Below are positions 55,330-64,000 of a stretch of DNA of 64,000 bases, piece by piece. The first letter of the stretch is position 1; each line of letters opens with the position of its first letter. This DNA comes from Lachnospiraceae bacterium (GTDB lineage: Bacteria; Bacillota; Clostridia; Lachnospirales; Lachnospiraceae), in contig FZRB01000003.1 of assembly GCA_900199595.1 (NCBI GenBank), positions 124,001-188,000 on the forward strand, written 5' to 3'. Both the position numbers and the translations under genes were made by a program. The notes beneath the pieces were generated by a model, which saw only the letters and a program-made list of their open reading frames with translations, did not search any database and had not been told where the DNA came from.

Positions 55330-57111
55330 ATGATTTTTTATCCAACAGGAAAACAGGCACAGATAATTGATAAATATACCCAGGAGGTCATAGGACTTCC
55401 CGGGCTTGTTTTGATGGAAAAGGCAGCCGAAGCTTTGGCTGATGAGATAATAAATAAGATAGAGTGCTGCAAAATAGCAGGACAGAATAAAGACATCTGT
55501 GATAATGCAGGACAAAAAAAAGAATACTGCTGTGAGACAGATAAGCTCTACGGCTTCAGGAAGGACAGGGATAAGATCCTTGCCATAGTCGAGGGCGGAA
55601 ATAACGGCGGAGACGCCGCAGCTGCAGCGAGAATCCTTAAAACAAAGGGTTATGATACTTATATATACGAAATAAACGGCATATCCAGACAGACGGATTC
55701 CTATATGAAGCAGATTCAGATAGCAGCAGCTTCCGGAGTTAAGTTTGTTAAGGAACCTCTTAACGAGGAAGATTTATCCGGTTACAGGATCATTCTGGAC
55801 GGCATATTCGGCGTGGGTCTCAGCCGTGAGGTAAAGGGTATTCAGAGCGCTGTTATAGATATGATAAACAGCGCCGGTGAGAGAGGATGTTATGTGGTTG
55901 GAACTGATATCCCCAGCGGTGTAAGCGCTGACACCGGTAAGATCCTTGGTAATGCTGTCAGATGTGATCTGACCGTTACATTTCACTATACCAAGTATGG
56001 TATGCTTTTAAATAAAGGCAGAGAATATTCAGGTGAGATAAGCTGTAAAGATATCGGACTGTTCACTGTAAATACCGCTTCTGATATGAAGAGGGTGCTT
56101 GATATAGAAGACTTAAGTGACCAGAAGATCATTTATGAATATGATGATGAAGATATAGCAATCAGGATTCCCAAAAGAAATGCTTCTTCCAATAAAGGAA
56201 GCTATGGAAAGGTTCTGATACTGGCAGGCTCAAAAGAGGTATACGGAGCTCTTTATCTGTCAGCGGCGGCTGCCCTTAAGATCGGTGCCGGACTGGTAAA
56301 GGTGGTTACGGATATCAGAAACAAGGAAGTTTTATCAGAGAAGCTTCCGGAAGCAATGTGCCTTGCCTATGACAGTGAGGCAGACATTACACCTGATTTT
56401 ATAAAGGAATACGATAAAGCCATTGCCTGGGCAGATGTGATTCTTGCAGGTCCCGGACTTGGAACCGGTGAAGTATCAGAGACGCTTCTTAATAATGCTA
56501 TAGAAAAGATAGCTTCAGGACAGCAGCTTATTATGGATGCGGATGCCCTGAATATTATTTCAAGGAAAGATGTGGGAGAGATTCTCGCTCCTCTTACAAG
56601 AAAACTTGGTTTTGAAAATGTGGTAATAACTCCTCATATCATGGAAATGTCCAGACTCAGAGGAAGCCTTAAAGATAAAACTTCCTTTGATGAAGAGATA
56701 AAGAAGGCAGGATATGAGAGTAAAATAGATTATATAAAAGATAGTGCCTTTGACGTGGCAAAGCTTTTCTCCGATGAATATGGATGCATATGCATACTTA
56801 AGGATGCACGTACAGCTGTGAGCTGCACAGGCTATCTCTCAGATAAGAAGGAGATGCTCTGCTACATAAATACCACAGGAAACAGCGGTATGTCCACTGC
56901 AGGTTCGGGGGATGTACTGAGTGGTATTCTGGCAGGAGTTCTTGCCCAGAACAGCGAAGAGCAGATGACAGTCTATGAGGCCTCCTGTCTTGCGGTAAAT
57001 CTGCACGGAAGAGCCGGAGACTGTGCGAAGACTCATAAGGGTGAGCATTCGCTTCTTGCCGGTGATATAATAGAATGTATACCGCATGTATTCAGCGACT
57101 GTATGTCCTGA
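55330..57111 (+). CDS. nnr: Bifunctional NAD(P)HX epimerase/dehydratase
   Basis: Repairs damaged NAD(P)H hydrates. The N-terminal YjeF epimerase domain (~1-230) has GLVLMEKAAEALADE, GGNNGGDAAAAARIL and DGIFGVGLSREVKG; the C-terminal kinase-like dehydratase domain (~285-590) has YGKVLILAGSKEVYGA, AGPGLGTGE and the STAGSGDVLSGILAGVLA motif. A Cys-rich insertion of about 35 residues (46-80, with near-repeats AGQNKDIC and AGQKKEYC) splits the epimerase domain. No clear ribosome binding site precedes the ATG. alr follows, a common pairing in Firmicutes. Confidence 0.93.
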   Translation: MIFYPTGKQAQIIDKYTQEVIGLPGLVLMEKAAEALADEIINKIECCKIAGQNKDICDNAGQKKEYCCETDKLYGFRKDRDKILAIVEGGNNGGDAAAAARILKTKGYDTYIYEINGISRQTDSYMKQIQIAAASGVKFVKEPLNEEDLSGYRIILDGIFGVGLSREVKGIQSAVIDMINSAGERGCYVVGTDIPSGVSADTGKILGNAVRCDLTVTFHYTKYGMLLNKGREYSGEISCKDIGLFTVNTASDMKRVLDIEDLSDQKIIYEYDDEDIAIRIPKRNASSNKGSYGKVLILAGSKEVYGALYLSAAAALKIGAGLVKVVTDIRNKEVLSEKLPEAMCLAYDSEADITPDFIKEYDKAIAWADVILAGPGLGTGEVSETLLNNAIEKIASGQQLIMDADALNIISRKDVGEILAPLTRKLGFENVVITPHIMEMSRLRGSLKDKTSFDEEIKKAGYESKIDYIKDSAFDVAKLFSDEYGCICILKDARTAVSCTGYLSDKKEMLCYINTTGNSGMSTAGSGDVLSGILAGVLAQNSEEQMTVYEASCLAVNLHGRAGDCAKTHKGEHSLLAGDIIECIPHVFSDCMS

Positions 57112-57164
57112 ATAATACATTAATTATCTAGATTTAAAATACCGATAAATGAGGTAAGAAATAA

Positions 57165-58373
57165 ATGAAAGAGTCATGTTACAGACGTATCGAAGCAGAT
57201 ATAGATCTGGATGCAATAAGAAATAATATAGAAACAGTGAAGGCACTGAATCCTGCTGATAAAAAGGTGTGTCTGGTTATCAAGGCAGATGCATATGGAC
57301 ATGGTGCTGTTACTTTGGCAAGGCAGCTGGATGATTTGGCTGATTATTATGCCGTAGCTGCTGTTTCGGAGGCTGTTGAGCTTCGTGATGCAGATATAAC
57401 AAAGCCTATTTTAATACTTGGATATACTGATGTGGAAGAATTCGAAACAGTGATCGAAAAGGATATTACTACTGCTGAGTATGATTATGAAAGGGCTAAG
57501 CTTCTTTCCGATATAGCTCTAAAAATGGGCGAAAAGGCTAAGGTACATATCAAGGTTGACAGCGGTATGAGCAGGATAGGATTTCAATGCGATGATGCCG
57601 GACTTGATGAAGCTTATAAACTCTCTAAACTTGAGGGTCTGGATGTTGAGGGAATCTTCACTCATTATGCAAAGGCGGATTATGAGGATAAGTCCGATGC
57701 AATGATCCAGTATGGCAGATTTTCGTGGTTTGTAAAAGGCCTTGAGAAAAGAGGAATAACCTTCAGACTTAGGCATATAGATAACAGTGCCGGAGCCATG
57801 GAAATTCATTCAGATGGCTTTGACATGATGCGTCTTGGTATAGTAATATATGGTTTATATCCATCAGAAGAAATCGATAAATCAGTTGTGATAAAACCGG
57901 CTATGTCTCTTAAGGCAAGAGTCATTCATGTAAAGGAACTTCCGGCTGGAAGAGGTGTCGGTTACGGTTGGAGCTTTATGACTAAGAAACCCACTAAAGT
58001 GGCTACTGTATCTGTGGGTTATGCTGATGGTTATCCGAGAGCTCTTTCCAATAAGGGCCGTGTTCTGATCCACGGACAGTATGCGCCTATAATCGGAAGG
58101 GTATGCATGGATCAGATAATGGTGGATGTGACGGATATAGAGACAGAATATACGTCTTCAGGAACAGGCGGACAGCGCAGAGATGGTACAGTAAGGGTTG
58201 GAGATGAGGTAATACTCTTCGGCAGTCAGGGTGATAATAACATCCCTGTAGAAGAGGTGGCAGAGCCTGCAAACAGCTTCAACTATGAAGAGGTATGTAA
58301 TATCAGCCGTCGTGTTCCAAGAGTTTATTTCAGGAATAACGAAGAAGTTTATGAAGTAAATTATCTTAAATAA
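57165..58373 (+). CDS. alr: Alanine racemase
   Basis: PLP enzyme supplying D-alanine for peptidoglycan. The PLP lysine is K40 in VIKADAYGHG, the second catalytic residue is Y286 in SVGYADGYPRAL, and the IGRVCMDQIMVDVTD segment is intact. Length 402, slightly long because of a ~15-residue Gly/Thr/Arg insertion (TSSGTGGQRRDGT) before the last strand. GAGGTAAG precedes the ATG. Linked to nnr. Confidence 0.97.
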   Translation: MKESCYRRIEADIDLDAIRNNIETVKALNPADKKVCLVIKADAYGHGAVTLARQLDDLADYYAVAAVSEAVELRDADITKPILILGYTDVEEFETVIEKDITTAEYDYERAKLLSDIALKMGEKAKVHIKVDSGMSRIGFQCDDAGLDEAYKLSKLEGLDVEGIFTHYAKADYEDKSDAMIQYGRFSWFVKGLEKRGITFRLRHIDNSAGAMEIHSDGFDMMRLGIVIYGLYPSEEIDKSVVIKPAMSLKARVIHVKELPAGRGVGYGWSFMTKKPTKVATVSVGYADGYPRALSNKGRVLIHGQYAPIIGRVCMDQIMVDVTDIETEYTSSGTGGQRRDGTVRVGDEVILFGSQGDNNIPVEEVAEPANSFNYEEVCNISRRVPRVYFRNNEEVYEVNYLK

Positions 58374-58381
58374 GGAGTTTT

Positions 58382-59179
58382 ATGTTTAAAAAGAAAGACG
58401 AAGAACGGGTAGAGGAAGAGATTCTATCCATGGTCGAAGAAGGTCACGAACAGGGCTTCATTGAGGAAGAGGAGGCGGAAATGATTTCCAACATCCTGGA
58501 CCTTGATGACAAGATAGTCCGGGATATCATGACCAGCAGAAATAAGATATATGCAGTTCCTAAGGAATCCATCATAGGAGATATAATCGAGGAATGTCTC
58601 GAGAGCGGATTTTCAAGATACCCGGTATATGATGAGGATATCGACAACATAATCGGAGTCCTGCATCTTAAGGACATGACCGCTCAGTATCTGGAGAATC
58701 CAGACAGTCCGGTAACGGATGTTATTGACGAGGCTATGTATATACATCCCACCTATGATATTACCAAGCTTCTGAAAAAGATGCAGAAGGAGAAGAATCA
58801 TCTGGCCATAGTTCTTGATGAATACGGACAGACAGATGGAATAGTTACCCTCGAGGATATTCTTGAAGAAATAGTCGGAAATATCTGGGATGAGCATGAT
58901 GAGGAAACAGAAGAGGTTAGTGAGACCTATGGTGATGGTTATCTGGTGGATGGCATGATCAAGCTTCACGATCTCGAGGAGCTGATAGAGGATCTGGAAT
59001 TTCCGGATACTGATATAGAAACACTGAATGGATTTCTTTTATATAAACTGGGAAGATTTCCGAAGCTGAATGAGAACATCAAGATAGATTACGGAGGCTA
59101 TCTGTTTGAGGTGCTTGAAATCGAAGACAGGCTTATCAGTTCTGTCAGGATTACAAAACTGTCGGATAAAGAAGAATAA
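58382..59179 (+). CDS. CorC-like CBS-domain protein lacking the membrane domain
   Basis: 265 residues: an acidic N-terminal helix (~1-35), two CBS domains (~40-165, with SRYPVYDEDIDNIIGVLHLKD and LDEYGQTDGIVTLEDILEEI), and a C-terminal CorC/HlyC transporter-associated domain (~180-262). The DUF21 membrane part of HlyC-type transporters is absent, as in CorC itself, so it is probably a cytosolic partner of an ion transporter. It begins 8 bp after alr with TAAGGAG. Confidence 0.92.
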   Translation: MFKKKDEERVEEEILSMVEEGHEQGFIEEEEAEMISNILDLDDKIVRDIMTSRNKIYAVPKESIIGDIIEECLESGFSRYPVYDEDIDNIIGVLHLKDMTAQYLENPDSPVTDVIDEAMYIHPTYDITKLLKKMQKEKNHLAIVLDEYGQTDGIVTLEDILEEIVGNIWDEHDEETEEVSETYGDGYLVDGMIKLHDLEELIEDLEFPDTDIETLNGFLLYKLGRFPKLNENIKIDYGGYLFEVLEIEDRLISSVRITKLSDKEE

Positions 59180-59229
59180 AATATTACTTTAAACAGATTA
59201 ATATATTAAAGAAAGAAGAGGAAAAATAA

Positions 59230-59955
59230 ATGTCAGGACATTCAAAATTTGCTAATATCAGAGCTAAGAAAGAGAAGAACGATGCTGCTAAGGGTAAGAT
59301 CTTTACAGTAATAGGAAGAGAAATCGCAGTAGCAGTTAAAGAAGGCGGAGCAAACCCCGATAACAATGCAAAACTCCGTGATGTAATCGCTAAGGCTAAG
59401 GCAAACAACATGCCTAACGATACAATCGAAAGAGGTATCAAGAAGGCTGCCGGCGATCTTGAAAATGTAAACTATTCTTATAACACTTATGAGGGATACG
59501 GCCCGGGCGGAATCGCTATCATTGTTAAGTGCCTTACAGACAACAATAACAGAACAGCCGGAAATGTAAGAAGCGCATTTACAAAGGGTGGAGGAAGCAT
59601 CGGAGTTACAGGCTGCGTATCCTATATGTTTGATGAGAAGGGACAGATCATCATCGATAAAGAAGAGACAGATATGGAAGCAGACGATATGATGATGTTC
59701 GCACTTGATGCAGGTGCTGAGGATTTCTCAGATGAGGAGGATTCCTATGAAATCATCACCGATCCTGCAAGCTTCTCAGCAGTAAGAGATGCATTTGAGA
59801 AGGAAGGAATCAAGATGGCTTCAGCTGAAGTAACAATGATTCCTCAGAATTATGTATCTGTAGCTTCAGAAGAGGACCAGAAGAATCTTGACAGAATCCT
59901 CGATCTTTTGGATGCAGACGACGACGTACAGGACGTATTTACAAACGTTGAGTAA
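59230..59955 (+). CDS. yebC: YebC/PmpR (TACO1) family protein
   Basis: 241 residues, the standard length. Start MSGHSKFANIRAKKEKNDAA (usually W where F7 stands here), followed by ARDV-type AKAKANNMPND, and the GPGGIAIIVKCLTDNNNRTA segment. Members act as transcription regulators or as translation factors easing ribosome stalling. AAGAAGAGGAAAA precedes the ATG. It lies 50 bp after the CBS-domain gene. Confidence 0.96.
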   Translation: MSGHSKFANIRAKKEKNDAAKGKIFTVIGREIAVAVKEGGANPDNNAKLRDVIAKAKANNMPNDTIERGIKKAAGDLENVNYSYNTYEGYGPGGIAIIVKCLTDNNNRTAGNVRSAFTKGGGSIGVTGCVSYMFDEKGQIIIDKEETDMEADDMMMFALDAGAEDFSDEEDSYEIITDPASFSAVRDAFEKEGIKMASAEVTMIPQNYVSVASEEDQKNLDRILDLLDADDDVQDVFTNVE

Positions 59956-59980
59956 AAAATGATAAAAAGGGGGACGGCAT

Positions 59981-60634
59981 ATGAACAGATTTGTAGTAAC
60001 TATAGCAAGGGAATACTGCTCAGGCGGTCAGAAGATAGGACAGCGTCTGGCAGACGAGCTGGGAGTAAACTGCTATAACAGTGAGATGTTCAGACTCGTA
60101 TCGAACAACGAGAATATGAAGGATGACGAAGTCTCTCATGATGACAGAATCAAGGACACATCCCTTTATGATGTGGCAAAGGAGGTATATCATGATCCGC
60201 TTCCTACGCCTCAGATAGATGATGTGCTTACGACTACATTTGAAGGGGATGATATTGCGCTTATAAGGAATCTCTACGACTATCAGTCAGAGATTATTAC
60301 TGAGCTAGCGTCCAGAGAATCCTGTGTTATAGTCGGAAGATGCGCAAATTATATCTTAAGAAACAATCCTGATGCTGTAAATGTATTTGTTCATGCGCCA
60401 ATAGGCTTCAAACTGAAGCGTGCTTCTTCGAAGCATTATATGCCTGAAAATGAACTCAGAAACTATCTTGCAAAGGTAGATGAAAGAAAGGCAGATTACT
60501 ATCTCAAATATACGGGATGTGAGTGGACGGACATAAAGAATTATGATCTATCGCTTGATACATCAATGCTTGGAATAAGTGGATGCGTTGATCTGATAAA
60601 GAAGTTTATCGAGATAAAGCAGGGACTTTATTGA
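59981..60634 (+). CDS. Cytidylate kinase-like family protein
   Basis: 217 residues. The start FVVTIAREYCSGGQKIGQRLADELG corresponds to the P-loop region of the cytidylate-kinase-like family, with the phosphate loop in a reduced form lacking the usual GKT/S. VIVGRCANYIL and VHAPIGFKLKRA match family segments. The true substrate of these proteins in Firmicutes is not established. AAAAAGGGGG precedes the ATG. It follows yebC by 25 bp. Confidence 0.87.
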   Translation: MNRFVVTIAREYCSGGQKIGQRLADELGVNCYNSEMFRLVSNNENMKDDEVSHDDRIKDTSLYDVAKEVYHDPLPTPQIDDVLTTTFEGDDIALIRNLYDYQSEIITELASRESCVIVGRCANYILRNNPDAVNVFVHAPIGFKLKRASSKHYMPENELRNYLAKVDERKADYYLKYTGCEWTDIKNYDLSLDTSMLGISGCVDLIKKFIEIKQGLY

Positions 60635-60692
60635 TTGAATAATGTATTGACTTTTTTACGCATTTTGCCTATTCAAAAAGTGGATTATCTGT

Positions 60693-60698
60693 TATAAT
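60693..60698 (+). promoter_or_regulatory. -10 element of a possible glgA promoter
   Basis: TATAAT 40 bp before the ATG. The best-spaced -35 is a poor TATTCA (60670); a stronger TTGACT at 60647 is too far for this -10. Confidence 0.4.
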
Positions 60699-60738
60699 TT
60701 ACATATTAAAGCAAGAAACTCATACGGAGGGGTGCAGT

Positions 60739-62175
60739 ATGAAAAAGATAGCATATATAGCTTCAGAGTGTGTTCCTTTTATCAAGACCGGAGGTCTTGC
60801 AGATGTAGTAGGAACTCTTCCGAAGAAGTTTAATAGAAATGAATATGATGTTCGCATCATTATGCCCAACTATATGTGTCTTCCGGAGAAGTATAAGAGT
60901 AAGATGAAATATCTTACACATTTCCATATGGACATTGGCTGGAGACAGCAGTACGTTGGCGTAATGTATATGGAATACGAAGGCGTGCCGGTATATTTCA
61001 TAGATAATGAGTATTACTTCAACGGCTTCAATATCTATGGAGATGTTAAATGGGATATAGAGAAGTACTGCTATTTCTGTAAAGCAGCTCTTTCCATTCT
61101 GCCAAGCATCGGTTTCAGACCTGACATAGTTCATTGTCATGACTGGCAGGCAGGTCTTGTACCTGTATATCTCAAAACACTTTTTGCAAGTAATCCTTTC
61201 TATCAGGGTATCAAGTCGGTTATGACTATTCATAATCTTCAGTTCCAGGGTAAGTGGGATATCAAGACAGTCCAGGAGTATTCCGGACTTCCGGGTGATC
61301 TTTTCACACCTGATAAGCTTGAGATGAATAAGGATGCAAGCATGCTGAAGGGTGGTCTTGTTTACGCTGACAAGATTACTACAGTTTCAAATACCTATGC
61401 TCATGAGATCCAGACACCTTATTACGGCGAGGGACTTGACGGACTGCTTCAGGCAAGATGGCAGAGTCTGTGGGGCATAGTAAATGGAATAGATTATGAC
61501 ATATTTAATCCTGCAAAGGATGAAAAGATAGCCTGCAAATATAATCTTCGTAATTATAAGAAGAACAAGGTTAAGAATAAGCTTGCTCTTCAGAAGGAAC
61601 TGGGGCTTCCTGAGGATGAAAATGCCTATGTAATGGGTATCGTATCAAGACTTACTGATCAGAAGGGTCTGGACCTTATCGATCACATAATGAATGATAT
61701 TATGACAGATGGTACCCAGCTTGTGGTTCTTGGTACAGGCGACAGGCGTTATGAGGAAATGTTCAAGTATTATCAGGGCTTCCATCCTGCTAAGCTTTCA
61801 GCAAATATTTATTTCAGCGATGAGCTGTCTCATAAGATCTATGCAGGCTGTGATTCGATTCTTGTTCCTTCAAGATTTGAGCCATGCGGTCTGACACAGC
61901 TGATGGCACTTAAGTATGGATCGCTTCCGATAGTTCGTGAAACAGGAGGACTCAAGGATACTGTTCAGCCATACAATGAGTATGATGGAACAGGAACAGG
62001 CTTCAGCTTTGCAAATTATGATGCAAGGGAGCTTCTGAATACCATTAATTATTCTAAGCAGATATACTTCGATAAGAAGGACGACTGGTATGCAATGATG
62101 AAGAGAGCTATGGAGCAGGATTACAGCTGGGATCAGAGTGCAAAAATATACGAAGAATTATATTCACAGCTTTAA
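60739..62175 (+). CDS. glgA: Glycogen synthase (ADP-glucose type)
   Basis: GT5 transferase that extends alpha-1,4-glucan from ADP-glucose. The donor-binding KTGGLADVVG lies at residues 16-25, followed by HCHDWQAGLVPVYL, IHNLQFQGKW, GIVSRLTDQKGLDL, and the C-terminal PSRFEPCGLTQLMALKYG with the conserved Glu. Length 478. CGGAGGGGTG precedes the ATG. It stands alone with promoter and terminator; no other glg genes are adjacent. Confidence 0.96.
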   Translation: MKKIAYIASECVPFIKTGGLADVVGTLPKKFNRNEYDVRIIMPNYMCLPEKYKSKMKYLTHFHMDIGWRQQYVGVMYMEYEGVPVYFIDNEYYFNGFNIYGDVKWDIEKYCYFCKAALSILPSIGFRPDIVHCHDWQAGLVPVYLKTLFASNPFYQGIKSVMTIHNLQFQGKWDIKTVQEYSGLPGDLFTPDKLEMNKDASMLKGGLVYADKITTVSNTYAHEIQTPYYGEGLDGLLQARWQSLWGIVNGIDYDIFNPAKDEKIACKYNLRNYKKNKVKNKLALQKELGLPEDENAYVMGIVSRLTDQKGLDLIDHIMNDIMTDGTQLVVLGTGDRRYEEMFKYYQGFHPAKLSANIYFSDELSHKIYAGCDSILVPSRFEPCGLTQLMALKYGSLPIVRETGGLKDTVQPYNEYDGTGTGFSFANYDARELLNTINYSKQIYFDKKDDWYAMMKRAMEQDYSWDQSAKIYEELYSQL

Positions 62176-62185
62176 AAAGACGCTT

Positions 62186-62215
62186 AAAGGCTTCCTCTCT
62201 GAGGAGGCCTTTCTT
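62186..62215 (+). terminator. Intrinsic terminator after glgA
   Basis: 12-bp stem 62186-62197 with 62201-62212 (one wobble), 3-nt loop, then CTTT. Confidence 0.85.
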
Positions 62216-62228
62216 TGATTAATAAGCC

Positions 62229-62278
62229 TTCCTCTTAAGCGGAAGGTGTTAAAGGTAGCTAAGGCTGCGAAGTTGGAT
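62229..62278. repeat. Diverged intergenic hairpin repeat before rqcH
   Basis: AGCCTTCC..GGAAGG hairpin near 62229-62246, later GGATAAGG near 62275. The order resembles the element at 54242-54276, but the second hairpin is mutated. It reaches almost to the rqcH start. Confidence 0.4.
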
Positions 62279-62292
62279 AAGGAAATAAAAAA

Positions 62293-64000
62293 ATGGCATA
62301 CGATGGAATAGTAGTAAGCAGCATAATAAATGAAATTAATAATGCCTGTAAGGGCGGCAGATGTGTAAAGCTCCAGCAGCCTGAGGCAGAAATCATAACC
62401 CTTACCGTAAAGGGCTTCAAAGGGCAGACTAAGATATATATCTCCGTAAATGCGTCTCTGCCCATAGTTTATATAGCAGATACTCTGCCGACGGCGCCGC
62501 TTCAGGCTCCGGCTTTCTGTATGCTTCTGAGAAAGCATCTCGGGAATGGGAGACTTATCGAAGTGAGACAGCCCGGATATGACAGAGTGTTTGATTTTGT
62601 ATTTGAACATATGGATGAGATGGGAGACCTGTCTGAAAGACATCTTATAGTTGAGATAATGGGAAGACAGAGCAATGTCATTCTCACTGATAATGATTAT
62701 CTGATAATAGACTGTCTGAAGAGAGTGACTCCGGACCTGAGCCTTGCACTTGAGACAAATGATGACAGGAAGGCGAGAATTCTTTTTCCGGGAAAGGAAT
62801 ATACAGCTCCGGATTCACAGGGAAAGATCAATCCTTTGGAAGACTTTAACAGAGATACATTTGAAAGTATCGTTCTTGCAAGGAGTGGACCGGTTGTCAA
62901 AGCGGTGTTTGGTACACTTTCAGGTTTTTCGAAGACATTTGCGGAGGAGCTTATATATAGAGCAGGAATAGACGGACGTAAGAATGTGGCCGAACTGGAT
63001 TCATCTGAGAGGGAACGTCTGTTTGATACCATTCAGAAAATCATAGAGGATATAAGAGCCGGCAGCTTCGCGCCATGTATTGCATATGTAGATGGAGTGC
63101 CAAAGGATTATCACAGTCTGCTTTTATCTATGTATAATGCAGAAGAGTTTTCCGGTGAGGCAAAAGATGAAGACAGACCGATGTCATCACTTCTTGTATA
63201 TTTCTATAGCAACAAGCAAAGGAGTATAAATATAAGGGCAAAATCCCAGGATATGCGAAAGATACTTCAGGGCGCTATAGAGCGTACCTCAAGGAAGCTT
63301 GATCTGCAGAGAGAACAGCTGAGAAGCACAGAGGACAGGGATAAGTACAGAATATATGGTGAGCTTCTGAACACCTATGGATATAATGTGAGCGAGGGCG
63401 AGGAGTCCCTAAAGTGCATCAATTACTATGACAATCAGGAAATCACCATTCCTTTGGATAAGGACCTGAGTGTAAGAGAGAATTCAGTAAAGTACTTCAA
63501 TATATACAATAAAAAGAAGAGAACCTACGAGGCGCTTACTGATTTTGTAAAAAAGACTGAGAGTGATCTTGATTACCTGCTTTCAGCAAAACATGGTCTG
63601 GAGATAGCCGAAAATGAAGCAGATATAGAAGAGATACGAAGCGAGCTTGTCTCATCGAATATTCTGAAAAAACAGAAGAAGAATAAGGGAGACAGGAAGA
63701 CAGAGGCAGGTAAGCCACTGCATTTTATATCCAGCGATGGCTACGATATATATGTGGGAAAGAATAATATCCAGAATGAGAAGCTGACCTTTGGAATAGC
63801 AGTTGGAAAGGATATATGGTTCCATGCCAAGTCAGTTCCCGGCTCACATGTTATAGTAAAGCTTAAGGACGGAGAAGAAGGTTTGGAGGATCTTCCGGAC
63901 AGAGTGTTTGAGGAAGCGGCTTCCCTTGCAGCATATTACTGCTCAGCAAAGGATGCTCCAAAGGTTGAGATAGATTATACAGAAAGAAAGAACCTGAAGA
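62293..64000 (+). CDS. rqcH: Ribosome quality control protein RqcH (NFACT family), 3' end outside the window
   Basis: Binds stalled 50S subunits with peptidyl-tRNA and adds C-terminal alanine tails; once called a fibronectin-binding protein. The first 569 codons are present without a stop. NFACT-N (~1-200) has the catalytic D97-R98 in QPGYDRVFDF; coiled-coil arms span ~270-330 and ~375-455; NFACT-R starts near 480 with YDIYVGKNNIQNEKLTF and IWFHAKSVPGSHVIVK. The C-terminal end is cut by the window. The ATG at 62293 follows a weak AAGGAAAT. A long minus-strand frame over its start is a shadow. Confidence 0.94.
   Translation, partial: MAYDGIVVSSIINEINNACKGGRCVKLQQPEAEIITLTVKGFKGQTKIYISVNASLPIVYIADTLPTAPLQAPAFCMLLRKHLGNGRLIEVRQPGYDRVFDFVFEHMDEMGDLSERHLIVEIMGRQSNVILTDNDYLIIDCLKRVTPDLSLALETNDDRKARILFPGKEYTAPDSQGKINPLEDFNRDTFESIVLARSGPVVKAVFGTLSGFSKTFAEELIYRAGIDGRKNVAELDSSERERLFDTIQKIIEDIRAGSFAPCIAYVDGVPKDYHSLLLSMYNAEEFSGEAKDEDRPMSSLLVYFYSNKQRSINIRAKSQDMRKILQGAIERTSRKLDLQREQLRSTEDRDKYRIYGELLNTYGYNVSEGEESLKCINYYDNQEITIPLDKDLSVRENSVKYFNIYNKKKRTYEALTDFVKKTESDLDYLLSAKHGLEIAENEADIEEIRSELVSSNILKKQKKNKGDRKTEAGKPLHFISSDGYDIYVGKNNIQNEKLTFGIAVGKDIWFHAKSVPGSHVIVKLKDGEEGLEDLPDRVFEEAASLAAYYCSAKDAPKVEIDYTERKNLK

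Noticed and set aside
60639-60698. Complete glgA promoter pairing TTGACT (60647) with TATAAT (60693)
   Set aside because: The spacing is 40 bp, far from 17; only the -10 was kept, at low confidence.
62164-62643. 159-codon minus-strand frame over the rqcH start
   Set aside because: The plus strand encodes an intact NFACT-N domain with D97-R98 at this place; the minus frame is a shadow.

Overview
The window reads as a chromosomal core segment of an anaerobic, low-GC Gram-positive bacterium of the class Clostridia, most likely a gut or rumen Lachnospiraceae relative. The reasons are gene content (FabK-type fatty acid synthesis, rubredoxin, phenylacetate-CoA ligase, ThrH, CIRCE-controlled ClpB, RqcH), strong AGGAGG-type ribosome binding sites, frequent TTG/GTG starts, and short palindromic intergenic repeats. 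No tRNA, rRNA, CRISPR array, insertion sequence or prophage was seen. Genus assignment is not possible by eye.

Layout. 1-6400: division and cell-wall cluster (PBP with truncated 5' end, murD, ftsW, ftsQ, ftsZ). 6400-10450: family 2 glycosyltransferase, a coiled-coil protein, and on the minus strand a diguanylate cyclase with a LacI-type sensor. 10500-16070: purM-purN-purD with a ClpC-like ATPase overlapping purD. 16100-23130: hypothetical gene, radA, thrH-like (minus), ABC-F ATPase (minus), acidic small protein, nrdR, yigZ-like, and a 93-residue orphan (minus). 23300-28730: HtrA protease, tgt, yajC, lipoprotein, membrane protein, exonuclease III. 28775-38590: fatty acid region: acyl-CoA synthetase, then acpP-accD-accA-fabK-fabD-fabG-(membrane protein)-fabF-fabZ-MarR regulator. 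38660-46250: DUF4349-like lipoprotein, small alarmone synthetase, heterodimeric ABC exporter, two-component system. 46250-49810: AraC regulator, NUDIX hydrolase, and a PspA plus SPFH/zinc-ribbon pair bracketed by matching hairpin repeats. 49820-52730: ClpB under a perfect CIRCE operator, then a 51-residue rubredoxin. 52800-64000: phenylacetate-CoA ligase, C39-like peptidase, NAD(P)HX repair enzyme, alanine racemase, CorC-like CBS protein, YebC, cytidylate-kinase-like protein, glycogen synthase, and RqcH running off the right edge.

How the genes work together. The left end builds and divides the wall. purMND makes purines. The acc/fab genes make malonyl-CoA and elongate acyl-ACP, probably under the MarR-type protein encoded last. 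Stress functions recur: two Clp unfoldases, HtrA, PspA/SPFH, a (p)ppGpp synthetase and RqcH.

Most of the window is ordinary housekeeping DNA. The less explained material is mainly intergenic: a dispersed bidirectional terminator-like hairpin family (four copies plus a related hairpin), a duplicated motif-plus-hairpin leader that could encode a short RNA at 46286-46427, a three-hairpin element at 18775-18870, and structured leaders before the acyl-CoA synthetase and phenylacetate-CoA ligase genes. The best protein-level candidates are the two-gene PspA-SPFH module, the soluble LacI-sensor diguanylate cyclase, a membrane protein inside the fab operon, and a rubredoxin with a CxCG ligand loop. 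No complete undescribed system could be demonstrated from sequence alone.
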